Below are positions 38,482 to 49,028 of a stretch of DNA of 64,000 bases, piece by piece. The position numbers were made by a program, and so were the translations under genes. Positions within the stretch are counted from its first letter, which is position 1. Each line of letters opens with the position of its first letter. The DNA comes from Andrena cerasifolii (taxonomy: Eukaryota > Arthropoda > Insecta > Hymenoptera > Andrenidae): NCBI RefSeq assembly GCF_050908995.1, contig NC_135125.1, positions 16,021,011 to 16,085,010 on the forward strand. Direction: 5' to 3'. The notes beneath the pieces are model-generated. The model saw nothing but the letters and a program-made list of their open reading frames with translations. It made no database searches and had not been told where the DNA came from.

Positions 38482-41400
38482 GTGAGTACCATCATCCGGC
38501 CGAATTCGCGGTTTAACTCGTCTCGGGAAGTCCAGGTCTCCGGCCGAGGAGATTCGCGAGGTTCTCTAACATCGTCGCTTGCAATTTCGATATTCTCAAT
38601 CGCCAACCATTCGCTTCGAAGTCGAGAATCTAGAGGGACGTTAGCTGCGTCGTCTTGCGAGCCTCCGCGGAGCTTTCGCAACGTGGATTGCAATAGTGCC
38701 ACGCGGTTTTGCAAGGAAAGTACGGTGGTACGTCGTCGCCGGCAATCCGCGAAATGGCCGTGTTCGAAAACGCGCGGTTCGCCCGCGCGTAAATGGGATG
38801 TTCGTCGGAACATATAATTTGCGATTACATTTCCCAACGAGCGAGCCCCGGCGTTTGCGCAATCTCTGTCCGCCTCTCGCAACCGCGGCTGTTTTTACCG
38901 TTCTCCTCGGTCGTCGCGAATCCTTCCTCGCGGTTAATTAGCCCTGCGTCGCTAATCTGGCCGATCTGCGCGCCGACGAGGCTGCGACACGCGAGGCGCG
39001 AACAAGCCAACCGCGGATCCTCTAATTCACCCAGCAATCTCTCCTTCCCCCGGATGCTGGAATCGCTTCATTCCCCTTGTCGCGCATTTTCGTCGAACGA
39101 ATCGATTGGATACACGCGGGCCTGCAAAGAACGTCGCTGGAACCTTCGCAAGAAACACTAGCCGAGCTCTCTGCGATTTTCTGTCCCAAGTATCGGACCG
39201 TGGTGGCCCAGTTCCCTAAACGTTTCTTTGCCGTTCCGTGACTTTCAGAAATATTTATTTACAAGCTTCTCTTTTGGATAAGAGCGTCGATGCTTCCCCA
39301 CCATTTTCCGTAGGATAATAACTGGCTACTGTAGAATCGCGGGGGAGGGGGTTGTCGTTTAAATGGCATCAAGTCGGCCAGAGCTCGTCCCTCAAAGTCC
39401 CGTTCCCTGTGCCGTGTTTGCGTCGAAACTGCGCCGCATTCTCCGTCCACTTGACTCAATATGGGCAGATTAGATCGACAATCGCGCGCGCATTCGAAAA
39501 GGATAGAGCTGATAATAGATCCCGGCAGCGCGTAGAATAGAGGCGAGAGAAAGAGAGAGAGGAAGGGCAGAAAGCATTGTTGAAGCGGTGAGCCACTTGA
39601 TGGGCCGCGACTTCTTTTGTAAGCGTCCGCTGCCATTATTACATCTCTGATGATCTTGATAAGGTAATGGCTGGCCATCATCTTTCACAGGCATTTCCTC
39701 TACATCCGCGCGTCCCTCCCCGTGTTTTGCATCCCCCCGCGGCCTATCGTCGCATTGTTTTTCCTTCCGGCGGCGATCATCCGACTTCCAAGCAGGAATT
39801 GCAAAATAAAACGGCCCGACGTCCATTGATACACCGGTGACTCGCAAACTAATTCCCAATCAGCTTCATTACGCCCCATTACGCTCGCTTGCAACACGAT
39901 CGAGCCTGGACCATCGTCATTAAACTCGATTACACCGGCAGCTCGGTGTACACACGCTCCTCCGCTCGCTTAAAGTCTTCGACTATTTAGAGTCGCTCTT
40001 AAACGTCCCCCCGCTTCGCCTCTGTTCGTGGCCATTCTCAAGCTTAAACTCTGCGCGCAGGTTCGAGCGTCTTTCAAGTAAATCTTCCGCGGAAAACGCC
40101 ACGGGTTCTGAACGATATCCTAGAACGTAACAAAGTCGCGATCTCGAGCCTCGCCGCAACCGGTAGCAGTTCGGCTAGCAACCGCATTGCCAAGCGGATA
40201 GCAGCACGCTAGTAGTCCATCGTAAAAACTGGATCGTTGCCTCTTTCCTCTCTAGAGTCACGGTGTCGCCAAGTTTTTCCGTCCTTATCCCCTGCTTTTC
40301 CTTCCCCGGCTGTCCTTTTCGACGCGCATTCCACGCCGGTTGCGTTCTCCAGAAGGCGCGCCGCCGCGATAACGGAGAGAGTTTTCTCGCCTCTGTTTGC
40401 GCAATTTTCGGCAACCGCGGCACAGAAATGAGGCGGCCAGGTGGCCGACGATCCACCTCGTCTTCCCTGGTCCCTGCTCCTCCGAGCACGACGCGGCCGA
40501 TATCGCCGGGGTTTTCGCGCGCCGCAACGCTCGCCAGCGGCTCTCCCTTCTACAGCTTCCTCCCCGGGTATAAATTACTCGCTTGATTGGCCGCGAGTCG
40601 GACCTCCGAGCGGAAGGTCGTTGAATAGCGCGGCATGAAATCGAAGGAACGCCGTCCGAGCTGCGTTTTTCACCGCGCTCCTACGCTCTAGCTGGCGATT
40701 TCGTCAGCGTCGCATTTCGCACGGTAGCCAACGTTCGCGCCAGCGAGCAACGCGGCTGGGTATCGAATAGACACCGCGTCGATTGTCTCTGGTTTCGAGT
40801 CTGCCCACTCAGAGCCACTGAACGCTTGGGCGGCGGGTACGCGATACCGATGTGCGCAGCGGAATCGATTTACACCGCGATGAGCGGCGATGGTCGCACG
40901 GTGCCGTGACCGGAGTCGAAGGGACTCGATGATACGCTTGCATGGTCTTGAAAGAACTTCGCTCCTTCGGAACTGGGTATTAAAGGGTTTGGAGTAGAAT
41001 TCCGGTGATTACGTCGAGTCGATTCAATCAAGCCAGACAATGTCCTCCGCTCTTCCGCTCGCACATATCCGCGGAAGTTCCACCCATGTTTCGCTTTCCG
41101 CTCGCGAATCACGCAACGCTCTCTGCGTTGCAATTCCACGAGCGACGTTGCGAGTGACGATTTACGAGGCCAACGAAAGACCATTAACCGGCCACGGTAA
41201 TCTTTCGGGAATCTCCTAAATTACGTTGCTTATGTACTGGCAAATCGTTTGTCGTTTAAAGTTAGCTTCTGCACCAGCGGAGTCTTAGAGCGGCCGAGGT
41301 GTATCCAGCATCCGGTGGCGAGCTGGCGAGCGCGAGGCACGCGTGTCCGCCTAATTAATCGTTCGTCTTTTGCGCCGTACGAGGCGGGAGAGGAAGCGAG

Positions 41401-42105
41401 TCGGGGCGTCTAGCGACGCAGAAAGACGCGAAACGCGCAGAGAACGAGACAACGAGCGCGAGGGGCACGCATCCTGTCATTAGCTCCATAACGCTTGCCT
41501 TATTCAATGCATTCGGTTCAATGTCACCTGTCCCTCTCCTTCCTGCCGGGTCTTCTAGCAGCCCCTTGCCCGTCCATCCCTTCCGTTCCCCATTTCACTC
41601 TCTCTCTCTCTCTCTTTCTCTCTTAGTCTCTGGCAGCAGTGTACGATCGTAGCTTTTCGTCTCGCGGTCCATTCATCCGCAGCCGTGTGTTCTCCATTCA
41701 TGGCAAGCACGAGAGAGGCCCTCGTGTTCACGTCCGCTCTCCTAACTGAAAGATTGCGAGGAAACGTCCCCTGGTAGCTCGTTTCCTCTCTGCCCGTGCG
41801 CGCTCCGTGCCTGATCTTCGTGGAATCCGGTCGGTTCTTCCACTTGAATCTCCGGGTCACTTACTCGTCGGATCCTTCCACTGGAGAAATAGAATCTTCG
41901 AGCTTCGGGTTATTCGAGCGAAACGACATTCTTCGGTGAACTCTATACGATAACATGAAAGTTTCCTCCAAGGTTAAGCTGCGGAGAACCAATTGATCCA
42001 CTTTGATCAGTATCGAGGGCGGAGAGGGGAGCGAGAAGTTAGCGTTGGTTGCGTTCCACTTCGGATCTCCTAGGTGTTTATAAGAGTCTCGTGTTACCCC
42101 CGCAG
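38482..42105 (+). other. Predicted leader intron / no coding content
   Basis: There are CpG-rich frames on both strands but no domain. A (CT)n microsatellite lies near 41,599-41,630. The block ends in a pyrimidine stretch and CCCCCGCAG acceptor. Confidence 0.35.
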
Positions 42106-42113
42106 ATATCAAG

Positions 42114-44046
42114 ATGAAGCTGATCGTGACAGCGATGATGTGCCTGGTGGGCCTGACGGTGGCCATGCCCGTGGCCGAGAACCAGGAGGCGCTTCAGGTG
42201 GTGCCGCTGGAGAAGTCGCCGATCTCCGTCAAGTCAGCTGAGCCCGAGGTTGCAGCTGCCTCGGCGCCCAGCCAGGAGGCTGCCGAGCCTGCGCCCGTTG
42301 ATCTGCAATCGGCCGAGCCTGCTGAGAAAGCGAGCGTCAGGAGCGAGCCCTTGGCTGCGAACCTCCAGCTGTCTGAGAAGGCTGAAGAGAAGAAGGAGGA
42401 GCCTCTGCAACTGAAGGCCGAGGAGAAGAAGGAGGAGCTGGCTCAGGAGAAGAAGATTCCCGAGGAACAGCCGCAGACCAAGGAGTCCCTGCCTTTGCCA
42501 GCAGAGGAGCAGAAACAGGAGCAGCCTCAAGAGGCGAAGAAAGAGGAGGAGAGCTTGAAACCAGCTGCCTCTGAAGCTCACGAGACGGTGCAAGCTGCGC
42601 CTCAGGAACCGAAACAGGAACCTGCTGAGGCTCCGCTGAGCCAGACTGTAAGTATCGTGACGAAAGTGCTCCTATTTAGCAGCTGATGGGGTGGTCGTTG
42701 CTGGGAGACGTAAACCGTGGACGGCTATGGAAACCATGTCTCTAGTTTAATATTTACGAGTGGTAGAAGCCTGAGATTCTTGGGCAGCTGTGTGCTGCGT
42801 GCTGGTTCACAGAATTCTGGGATGCAATATGCAGCGAAAATTAAAGAGCTTGGGAAACCTTCGATAGAAAATAAGGGAACTATGTTGGGATCATGAACGT
42901 ACATCGCAATGAGGCACCATCATTGCTACTTGCACAAGTGGCTACTGCAGCGATCAAACTTTCATTCATTGTTGGAACAGAAATTTTGCTATAACCATTG
43001 TAGTTACTTTGGTCGTTTAAATATATAAAGTACCTTTGAATACAAACTTCTGCGCATTCACGACCTCGACCAACAACCACCACCGTCCACGCGGAACTAG
43101 CTTAAATTCTATTAGCATCGATTAGCGGCTCTCATACCGCGACAGAGAGGAGGTACAATTTCCATTAAACTGTGTTTTGGTATTTCAGAGCGGCGTGATC
43201 CAGGCCAAGAGCTCCGAGCTGATCGATTCCGCGGAGAAGAGCGCAGAAGCCAAGGAGGAGCCGAAAGAGGAGAAGAAGATCGAGGAACCGAAGCCCAGCG
43301 TGAGGAAGGATGACGAATCTGCCTCCGCCGAGTCCTCGGAAGAGAAGATACCAGCAACCCCCGAGCTGAAGAAACTCGACAAACCTCAGGAGGAGCCGGA
43401 GAAGAAAGCTGAGGAGAAACCGGACCGCGTGACGCGCGACGCTGAGGAAGCTATCCCAGAAGCCAAGAAAGCGATCGACCAGCCAGCCGAGCAGTCCCCC
43501 GCTGCGCCCGCAGAAGCCGAGAAGAGCCCAGCTGAGCCGCAAGCCAAGGCCACCGAGAAGGTGAAGCAGGTCTTGCTGAGCTCCGAGGAGACATCCAAGA
43601 TCGAGGAGAAGCTCGAGGCCGCCGCCCAGCCGGAGAAGGAAACGAAGAGCGCCGAGATAGCCGCCGCCGCGCAACAGCCAGCCGAGCAGCAGGCGAAGCC
43701 CGAGGAAGCAAGCCAGGCCAAGCGCGAGACCGCGGAGGCCCAGCCACAAGCGAAGTCCGAGCCGATCGAAGAGAAGAAAGAGGAGCCCGCGAAGCAGGAG
43801 GCCGCGAAAGAAGCGAAAGAGGCGAAGGAGGTGAAGGAGACGAAGGAGGTGAAGGAGGTGAAGGAGGTGAAGGAGCGCTCAGACGAGTCCTCAGAGGAGA
43901 AGTCGGCTGAGAAAGAGGGCAAGAGCAGCAGCGAGGAAGGCAAGTCCTCCGAGGAGCAGAAGGACTCGAAACCAGCAGCCGTCGGTGACGCCAAGCCCGA
44001 GCTGCTGCCCAAGCCCCAGGAGCTGAACGACCCGAAGGAACACTAA
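42114..44046 (+). CDS. Secreted Glu/Lys/Ala/Pro-rich low-complexity protein, two coding exons (42,114-42,647; 43,189-44,046)
   Basis: The start ATG at 42,114 lies eight bases after a strong acceptor (TTACCCCCGCAG), so the leader is spliced. Residues 1-17 (MKLIVTAMMCLVGLTVA) form a typical signal peptide. The coding exons join in phase 0 across a 541-bp intron with GTAAGT and TTTCAG ends, giving 463 residues. The mature part has almost no aromatic or hydrophobic residues. It is built from degenerate AEEKKEE, AEQPA and KSSEE blocks, with a 9-bp repeat coding KEVKEV near residues 380-403, and has no cysteine after the signal peptide, so it is probably disordered and highly charged. Codon third positions are strongly G/C. 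Similar sequences are often mislabelled neurofilament-like or titin-like. I recognise no named family. A role as an extracellular or haemolymph scaffold protein would be guesswork. Confidence 0.85.
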
Positions 44047-44788
44047 TAGCGGCAGCGGGAGGCGGGAGGACGAGCAACGGTAGCCCCGGAAGCAGCAACA
44101 TCATCAACGAGAGCGATCGCTCGCTACGTCGAGACACCGCGTTCACCATCAGCGAACACGGGAATGTACGCGCCAGCTTCTCCTTCGCCGGCCAGAGCCG
44201 GAAGGACCAGCGGCGAAGGGGAGCGTCGCGCGTACACGGTGAGGACGCGTGAACGGGAGCGGCGGATAGACGGCGAGAAAGAGGAAACAGAGTGAAAGCA
44301 ATCGGTGTGAATGGGAGAGAGAGATTGGCTCGATCGATTGTGGCAGGGTCCGAAAAAAGAAAAGAACAAAAAATTCCCACCCCCTCCGGCGCGCTACGAT
44401 CCCGACAGGTGAGCAAGACTCGGGGCGGGATGGCCACGTGACGCCTGGCTGTGATGGGACAGAGACTTAGAGGCGTCGGATCAACAAGCCCCCATCCAAC
44501 CCCCCTTTCCCTCGAAACGACGGCGACGACGCTCGGACGGTGGACACTTGGTTCGAGCGATGGAACTGGAGTGAATTTTGCCATCAGGAGCACGTGGCCA
44601 GCCTCATCGGGATGCTGTTTGGCAAGCGCCAACCATCATCCTCTAATTCGTCCTGGTGGACACTGCGATTTGTCCGCGAGGACGAAGCCGGGCCCCCGAT
44701 TATTATACTCATCCCAAAATCCCCCGGTCTCTTTCTTTAATTTTTTTTTCTTCTTTTTCAAAACCACACACGACCACAACCTCATCCC

Positions 44789-44794
44789 AATAAA
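44789..44794 (+). terminator. Poly(A) signal AATAAA of the secreted-protein gene
   Basis: The first AATAAA after the stop codon, at about 740 bases. A T-run follows at about 44,818-44,829. It implies a ~770-base 3' UTR. Confidence 0.6.
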
Positions 44795-44839
44795 CTAGTG
44801 TGTAGCTCGACTCTGTCTTTTTTTTTTTAGAGATACGTG

Positions 44840-44955
44840 TCATTATTATTAATATTATTATTATTACGATTTAGTACCAATACCGCTATTATTATTAATA
44901 TTATTATTTGTATTATTGCTATCATCGTTATAATAATAATTATTATTATTACTGT
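44840..44955. repeat. TTA/AAT simple-repeat stretch
   Basis: Interrupted TTATTA, ATTATT and TAATAA runs just past the predicted gene end. Confidence 0.75.
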
Positions 44956-46608
44956 CAATTGTCCGTCGGTGTTTACCCGAGCCGTCATCGGCTCGCTTCC
45001 CTGCGAAACGAGAGATTCCGTCCTTTACGAGATAAGAGAGGCCCCAACGCGGTCAGCGATGCGAGTTAAATCGCTCGCCGGGGATCGTCGAATTAACCTG
45101 ATCGAACGATCGATCGCGACGCGTTTAGCGAGCTGACTCACGGTGATGATCAAACAACGAGATAGGTAATTCGATACGGCGTCGGTGTTAATTCAATACG
45201 CATACCAATTCTGGAGACAGCATCGATTATCGTCGGGACTTTAATCGCGACATCGTCGACCGTCGCGAAAACAAGAGGGCCCCGGAGCGTTACGCTAACG
45301 AATCAGTCAAGAAATGGCAATCGCGCGCAAACACCCGCGCCTACTGCAACCGGTATAACAATCAAAGCACATGTCAGATCATCCCACAATTTTACACTCG
45401 CCTTGCGCTCTTTTCCATACGCGTAAGTAGGGTTTACCAAGAACTCGAAGTTCTGGTACCAAAATCCTCTCAGACGCGACCTCCTAGGATTCGACAGAGT
45501 CCAGCGATCATTCCTGCGAGTATACCGTGGAAATAAGTGGATTTACGATTTCCTCTCGAGGAACTTGATTATTGAAATTACCTAGCCGCGAAAGGGACGA
45601 TGAATCGTCTTGTCCACGGGGGAATGCACTTGCGCAAGACTCGCGGATTCGCGTGATTGGCCGTCACGCCTCGCGGGCAATCTTTCCAGCCGCGCGGCGG
45701 GGCACGACGACATTTCTCCGTGATCCATCGGGGCATTGTCGATTCATCAAAGGGCGAGTGAAAAGTTAGCGGTGCTCTCGGTCCTTGTAAACAGCGGAGG
45801 ATACGCGCGAGAGAGGTGAGTGGACCCGGGCGAAATGTCAAGGCGCCAACGATTTTGCAACGGACGAGGTACGGAGGTGGTTACTTCGATTCGTGCCCCT
45901 GCATGCTTTTACGCAACATCGGTCGATGAATAGCACCGCGGCTCGCACAGAAAATTCACGGCAAAGTAATCGTGCTCGGTGCACAAATTCTTTTTAAGGT
46001 AACTATAGACTCTCCATCGAATCTTCCACGACGTGGATGAAGCTTTCGAATATTTCACAATTAATGCGGGAATTTAATATAATTTGGGGCAACTTTTACT
46101 TCGAAAGAAGTCAAACAACGCCGCTATATATCGTATTCGAAATTCTAATTAAGAAACATTCACAGTAGGTTTCGTTCTTAAGAGATTCCGTGACTGTCTA
46201 CGTAACGCGTCAACACTGCCAAACGTAATAGTTAAAAAATAGTAACAATTAATTCGACAGTATAGTCGGAAAGGTAGATAGTCCAGCGAAATTAGACGGA
46301 AATCTGTTCAATCTACGGAATAATTCAGCCCAAGCTAAATTTTGGTACGAGCCCTTATTTGGTCGTTTTAAACAATATGTCAAAAGTCCCCATCGATCCG
46401 ACTGACGCTAAATTTTTACACAGGGTTGAGAAAAAACTGTTTTTCACGAATATCTCATTATCCACCAGTTTTGCGGCAAAAATAGTTATTATACAATTAA
46501 TAGCTTAGGAAATTCTCTACAAAAAAGATTCTATGAGTTTTTTTCGTAGGAGTAACCATGTATGTCGAATCACCAAGTTTCAACCCCCATACTTTTGACA
46601 AGAGAAGA
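44956..46608. other. No supported gene
   Basis: CpG-rich to about 46.0 kb, then AT-rich. It lies on the 3' side of the kinase gene, and its missing terminal exons could fall here, but I could not identify them. Confidence 0.45.
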
Positions 46609-46928
46609 TCTCGAATCCGGAAATTCAAAAAATACATAGGGGATGTCCTCCTGAGGACAAAGCAATTTTGTTTGCTGCCCAAATTCACTCCAAGACGGTG
46701 CAATTGACCCCTAAAAATGTTTCGATTTTGTATTATTACTCGCGAACTGTAGGAGATAGAATAAAAGTGTTCAGGGAAAAGTTACTTCGTTTAATTAGGA
46801 TTATAATTTGGTAAATTATAGTTCTTACAGTTATTACGGTTCGCGAGTTATAACGCAAAATCGAAGAAGAAACAGATTTTCAGGGGTCAATTTCACCCCC
46901 TTAAAGTGAATTTGGACAGCAAAATTTA
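46609..46928. mobile_element. Second, degraded copy of the 33.8-kb foldback MITE
   Basis: It shares the blocks CCGGAAATTCAAAAAAT, TCCTCCTGA, TTTGCTGCCCAAATTCACTC, GCGAGTTATAAC-CAAAATCG and TTTCACCCCCTT with the element at 33,833-34,236. The right arm stops just after GGACAGCAAAA, so the terminal part is lost. Confidence 0.7.
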
Positions 46929-47019
46929 GCTTGGTGCGAATTATTCCGAAAACGGATCTTAATTTCACTGGACTATAGAGGGCACCTGTAAAACAGGCAG
47001 AAGGAAGCGACAGTCAACT

Positions 47020-47039
47020 GCCTCCGTGGCGCAATCGGC

Positions 47040-47076
<37 letters not shown>

Positions 47077-47093
47077 GAGCCCACCCGGGGGCG
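47020..47093 (+). tRNA. tRNA-Asn (GTT)
   Basis: Full cloverleaf. The acceptor GCCTCCG pairs with CGGGGGC (one G-U), followed by discriminator G at 47,093. The D-arm is GCGCAATCGGCTAGCGC. The anticodon stem TTCGG/CCGAA encloses loop CTGTTAA with anticodon GTT at 47,054-47,056. The T-arm is GGTGG-TTCGAGC-CCACC. The A-box (TGGCGCAATCGG) and B-box (GGTTCGAGCCC) fit RNA polymerase III promoters. A T-rich terminator starts at 47,096. There is no intron and no encoded CCA. Confidence 0.97.
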
Positions 47094-47364
47094 GGTTTAT
47101 TTTTTTTATAAATATTCTTTATAATTTCACAATGTTCCTGTGACTTTTACTTACTTAAATGTTACTCAAATAAATAAGATGAAATACAATGACTAATGAC
47201 TACACGAGTAAAGTAATTTAGTAATGTAATTACTGTATTAAATAATAGTATGAATGACCAATAACAGTCGACAGCAGCAGCTATTATTACTACTAACAAA
47301 TAACACTCGTTTTGTATCGCGAATACTAAAAAAAAAACAATTGCCAAAACAAAAGAAGATTTTT

Positions 47365-47436
47365 TGACCCCGACGTGATTTGAACACGCAACCTTCTGAT
47401 CTGGAGTCAGACGCGCTACCGTTGCGCCACGGAGTC
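47365..47436 (-). tRNA. tRNA-Trp (CCA)
   Basis: On the minus strand the acceptor GACTCCG pairs with CGGGGTC (one G-U), with discriminator A. The anticodon stem TCTGA/TCAGA encloses loop CTCCAGA, giving anticodon CCA. The T-arm is TGCGTG-type with TTCAAAT. T-runs follow the 3' end. It lies 271 bases from tRNA-Asn and points toward it, probably inside the unfinished last intron of the kinase gene. Confidence 0.96.
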
Positions 47437-47670
47437 AGTTGTTTTATACTTCCTTTCAAATGCTTATAAACGTGAGCACAAATATATTCATGCGATAAAA
47501 TGTACATAATATATCAGTAATTACTGATTCCAGCTACTGAAATTCAGTAAAAATTGTATTTTAGTTTATACATCTCGTACAAAATTGCATACCTCGTTGA
47601 AAATACTCATTGAAATCATTGCACGATGTAGTATTCAATTATCTTCTAATGCAAATACATGTTCACATAC

Positions 47671-49028
47671 CTCGTTCGTAAGCATGAAGCAAGTCAGGAC
47701 TCCCAACGACCACCAGTCCACCTCGTGTCCATAAGACTGCCTCTTGAATATTTCTGGCGCTGCACAAAATGCAAAAAAGACCTGCAGTATGAGTAAATCA
47801 GTCATCGGCGACTTCTTCGAGTCCTATTCAAACACTCACCCATATATTCTGGTGTCCCGCAGAAGGTGTTTGTCCTTTGCGTACGACTTAACCATTTAGC
47901 GAAACCAAAGTCAATAACTACAGCATGCCCTTCGCTGTCCAGAAGGATGTTCGTTGCTTTTATGTCTCTGTGCACCACACCGGCGTTATGGAGAAAATCT
48001 GTAACAAAGCGACAGCTGCTCTGTAATAAAAGTTCCGCTGATGCTCGGCTGGTAATTCAAAGAGAAATGCGCTTACCAATAGCTAAAGCAATTTCTGCCA
48101 CATATATTCTAACTACATCCTCGGGCAATGTACCACATTCGTCAACTAGCGAGTACAACTCCCCTCCGCTCATGTAATCGCTCACTGGAATTGAAAGGCG
48201 TTGGAGGAAATGTCAAGGAATTATCCAATAATGATGTAACAACTGTGGACTTACATATATACAATGTCTTCTTCCCTTGCCATCTAAAATTACAGTCTAG
48301 GATAAATGCATAGTGGCCGACCATAGTTTGTATAGCCACCTAAATCGAACGGTCAATTAAAATATGCTGCTTACTGTAATAAATTCGTCAAGCGTTTAGT
48401 TAATTCTAGCACACGTACTTCCTGCTTGGCCTGCATTATGCCATTCTCCGCGACCACCTTGGCTTTGTTAATTATTTTTAAAGCGAAGCACTGTCCGGTG
48501 GCTTGTTTCTGAATTTTATACACAGTCCCGTATGCTCCCTTAGCTATCACATTCAGAAATGTGTAGCCAGTATTTAAAGAGACCTGTTTGATTTGGAACT
48601 CCGGAAGGAACATGGCTTGAGAACGTGATATTGGCCATAACGTCTTCGAAGTGTCCGTTGGCTCCCATAATCTGTTCTCGCTCCAACTGGAAAAAGTGTG
48701 CGATTAGAATACAAGCGACAGTAAGACTGCGGAACTTACGGAAGCAATGGAACTACCTTTTGTGAGTAACACGAGCTTGCGATCTAGATTCGTTATTAAT
48801 AGCATGCGTTAATCCAACGCAACTTCCAGCAAGTAAATCAGCGAGACTACACTACATATAAAAAAAAGGTGCAGTAATGTTTAACAGACTGTACTAATCC
48901 ATACACGATAACCAACGATTTACTTCCTACATTAGTACTATTATTGAAACTGTAGAGGTTATAACTATATATACCTGACTAATGTAGTTTTGATTATTGT
49001 AAGTGCGCTTGCTAGTGCTGTTACCCAT
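47671..49028 (-). CDS. S6KL: S6KL-like AGC-type protein kinase, seven exons, C-terminal exons not found
   Basis: Exons, in transcript order: 49,028-48,975; 48,851-48,757; 48,686-48,419; 48,339-48,255; 48,184-48,077; 47,998-47,840; 47,759-47,671. All have GT-AG ends and consistent phases, giving 286 residues so far. The N-terminus MGNSTSK fits an N-myristoylation signal. The kinase domain shows the glycine loop AKGAYGTVY (residues 98-106, first Gly replaced by Ala), ATP-binding Lys120 in FALKI, catalytic HRDIK (213-217), DFG (233-235) and the AGC-style activation segment TFCGTPEYMAPE (248-259), followed by VDWWSLGVL. Drosophila S6KL is known as an S6-kinase-like regulator of neuromuscular synapse growth and BMP signalling; assignment rests on remembered family features. 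The last exon ends in NE before donor GTATGT in phase 0. The rest of the C-lobe (about 90 residues or more) is not visible to the left. The start is preceded by an acceptor (ATTTTTCAG), implying a leader intron. COX6A lies head to head. Confidence 0.75.

Noticed and set aside
42234..42593. Leu-rich 119-residue minus frame
   Set aside because: Antisense to the first coding exon (CTC/CTT/CTG from GAG/AAG/CAG).
43165..43749. 194-residue minus-strand Leu/Gly-rich frame
   Set aside because: Another shadow of the same exon; apparent membrane segments come from reverse-complemented Glu/Lys codons.
43451..44632. 393-residue minus-strand frame
   Set aside because: Antisense to the second coding exon of the secreted protein. 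It is Ser/Pro/Arg-rich because that exon is full of GAG and AAG codons. No domain.
46497..46703. 68-residue minus frame ending in a MITE
   Set aside because: Lies largely inside the degraded foldback element.
47238..47507. 89-residue minus frame
   Set aside because: Runs through tRNA-Trp; the phrase WRNGSASDSRSEGCVFKS is just translated tRNA.
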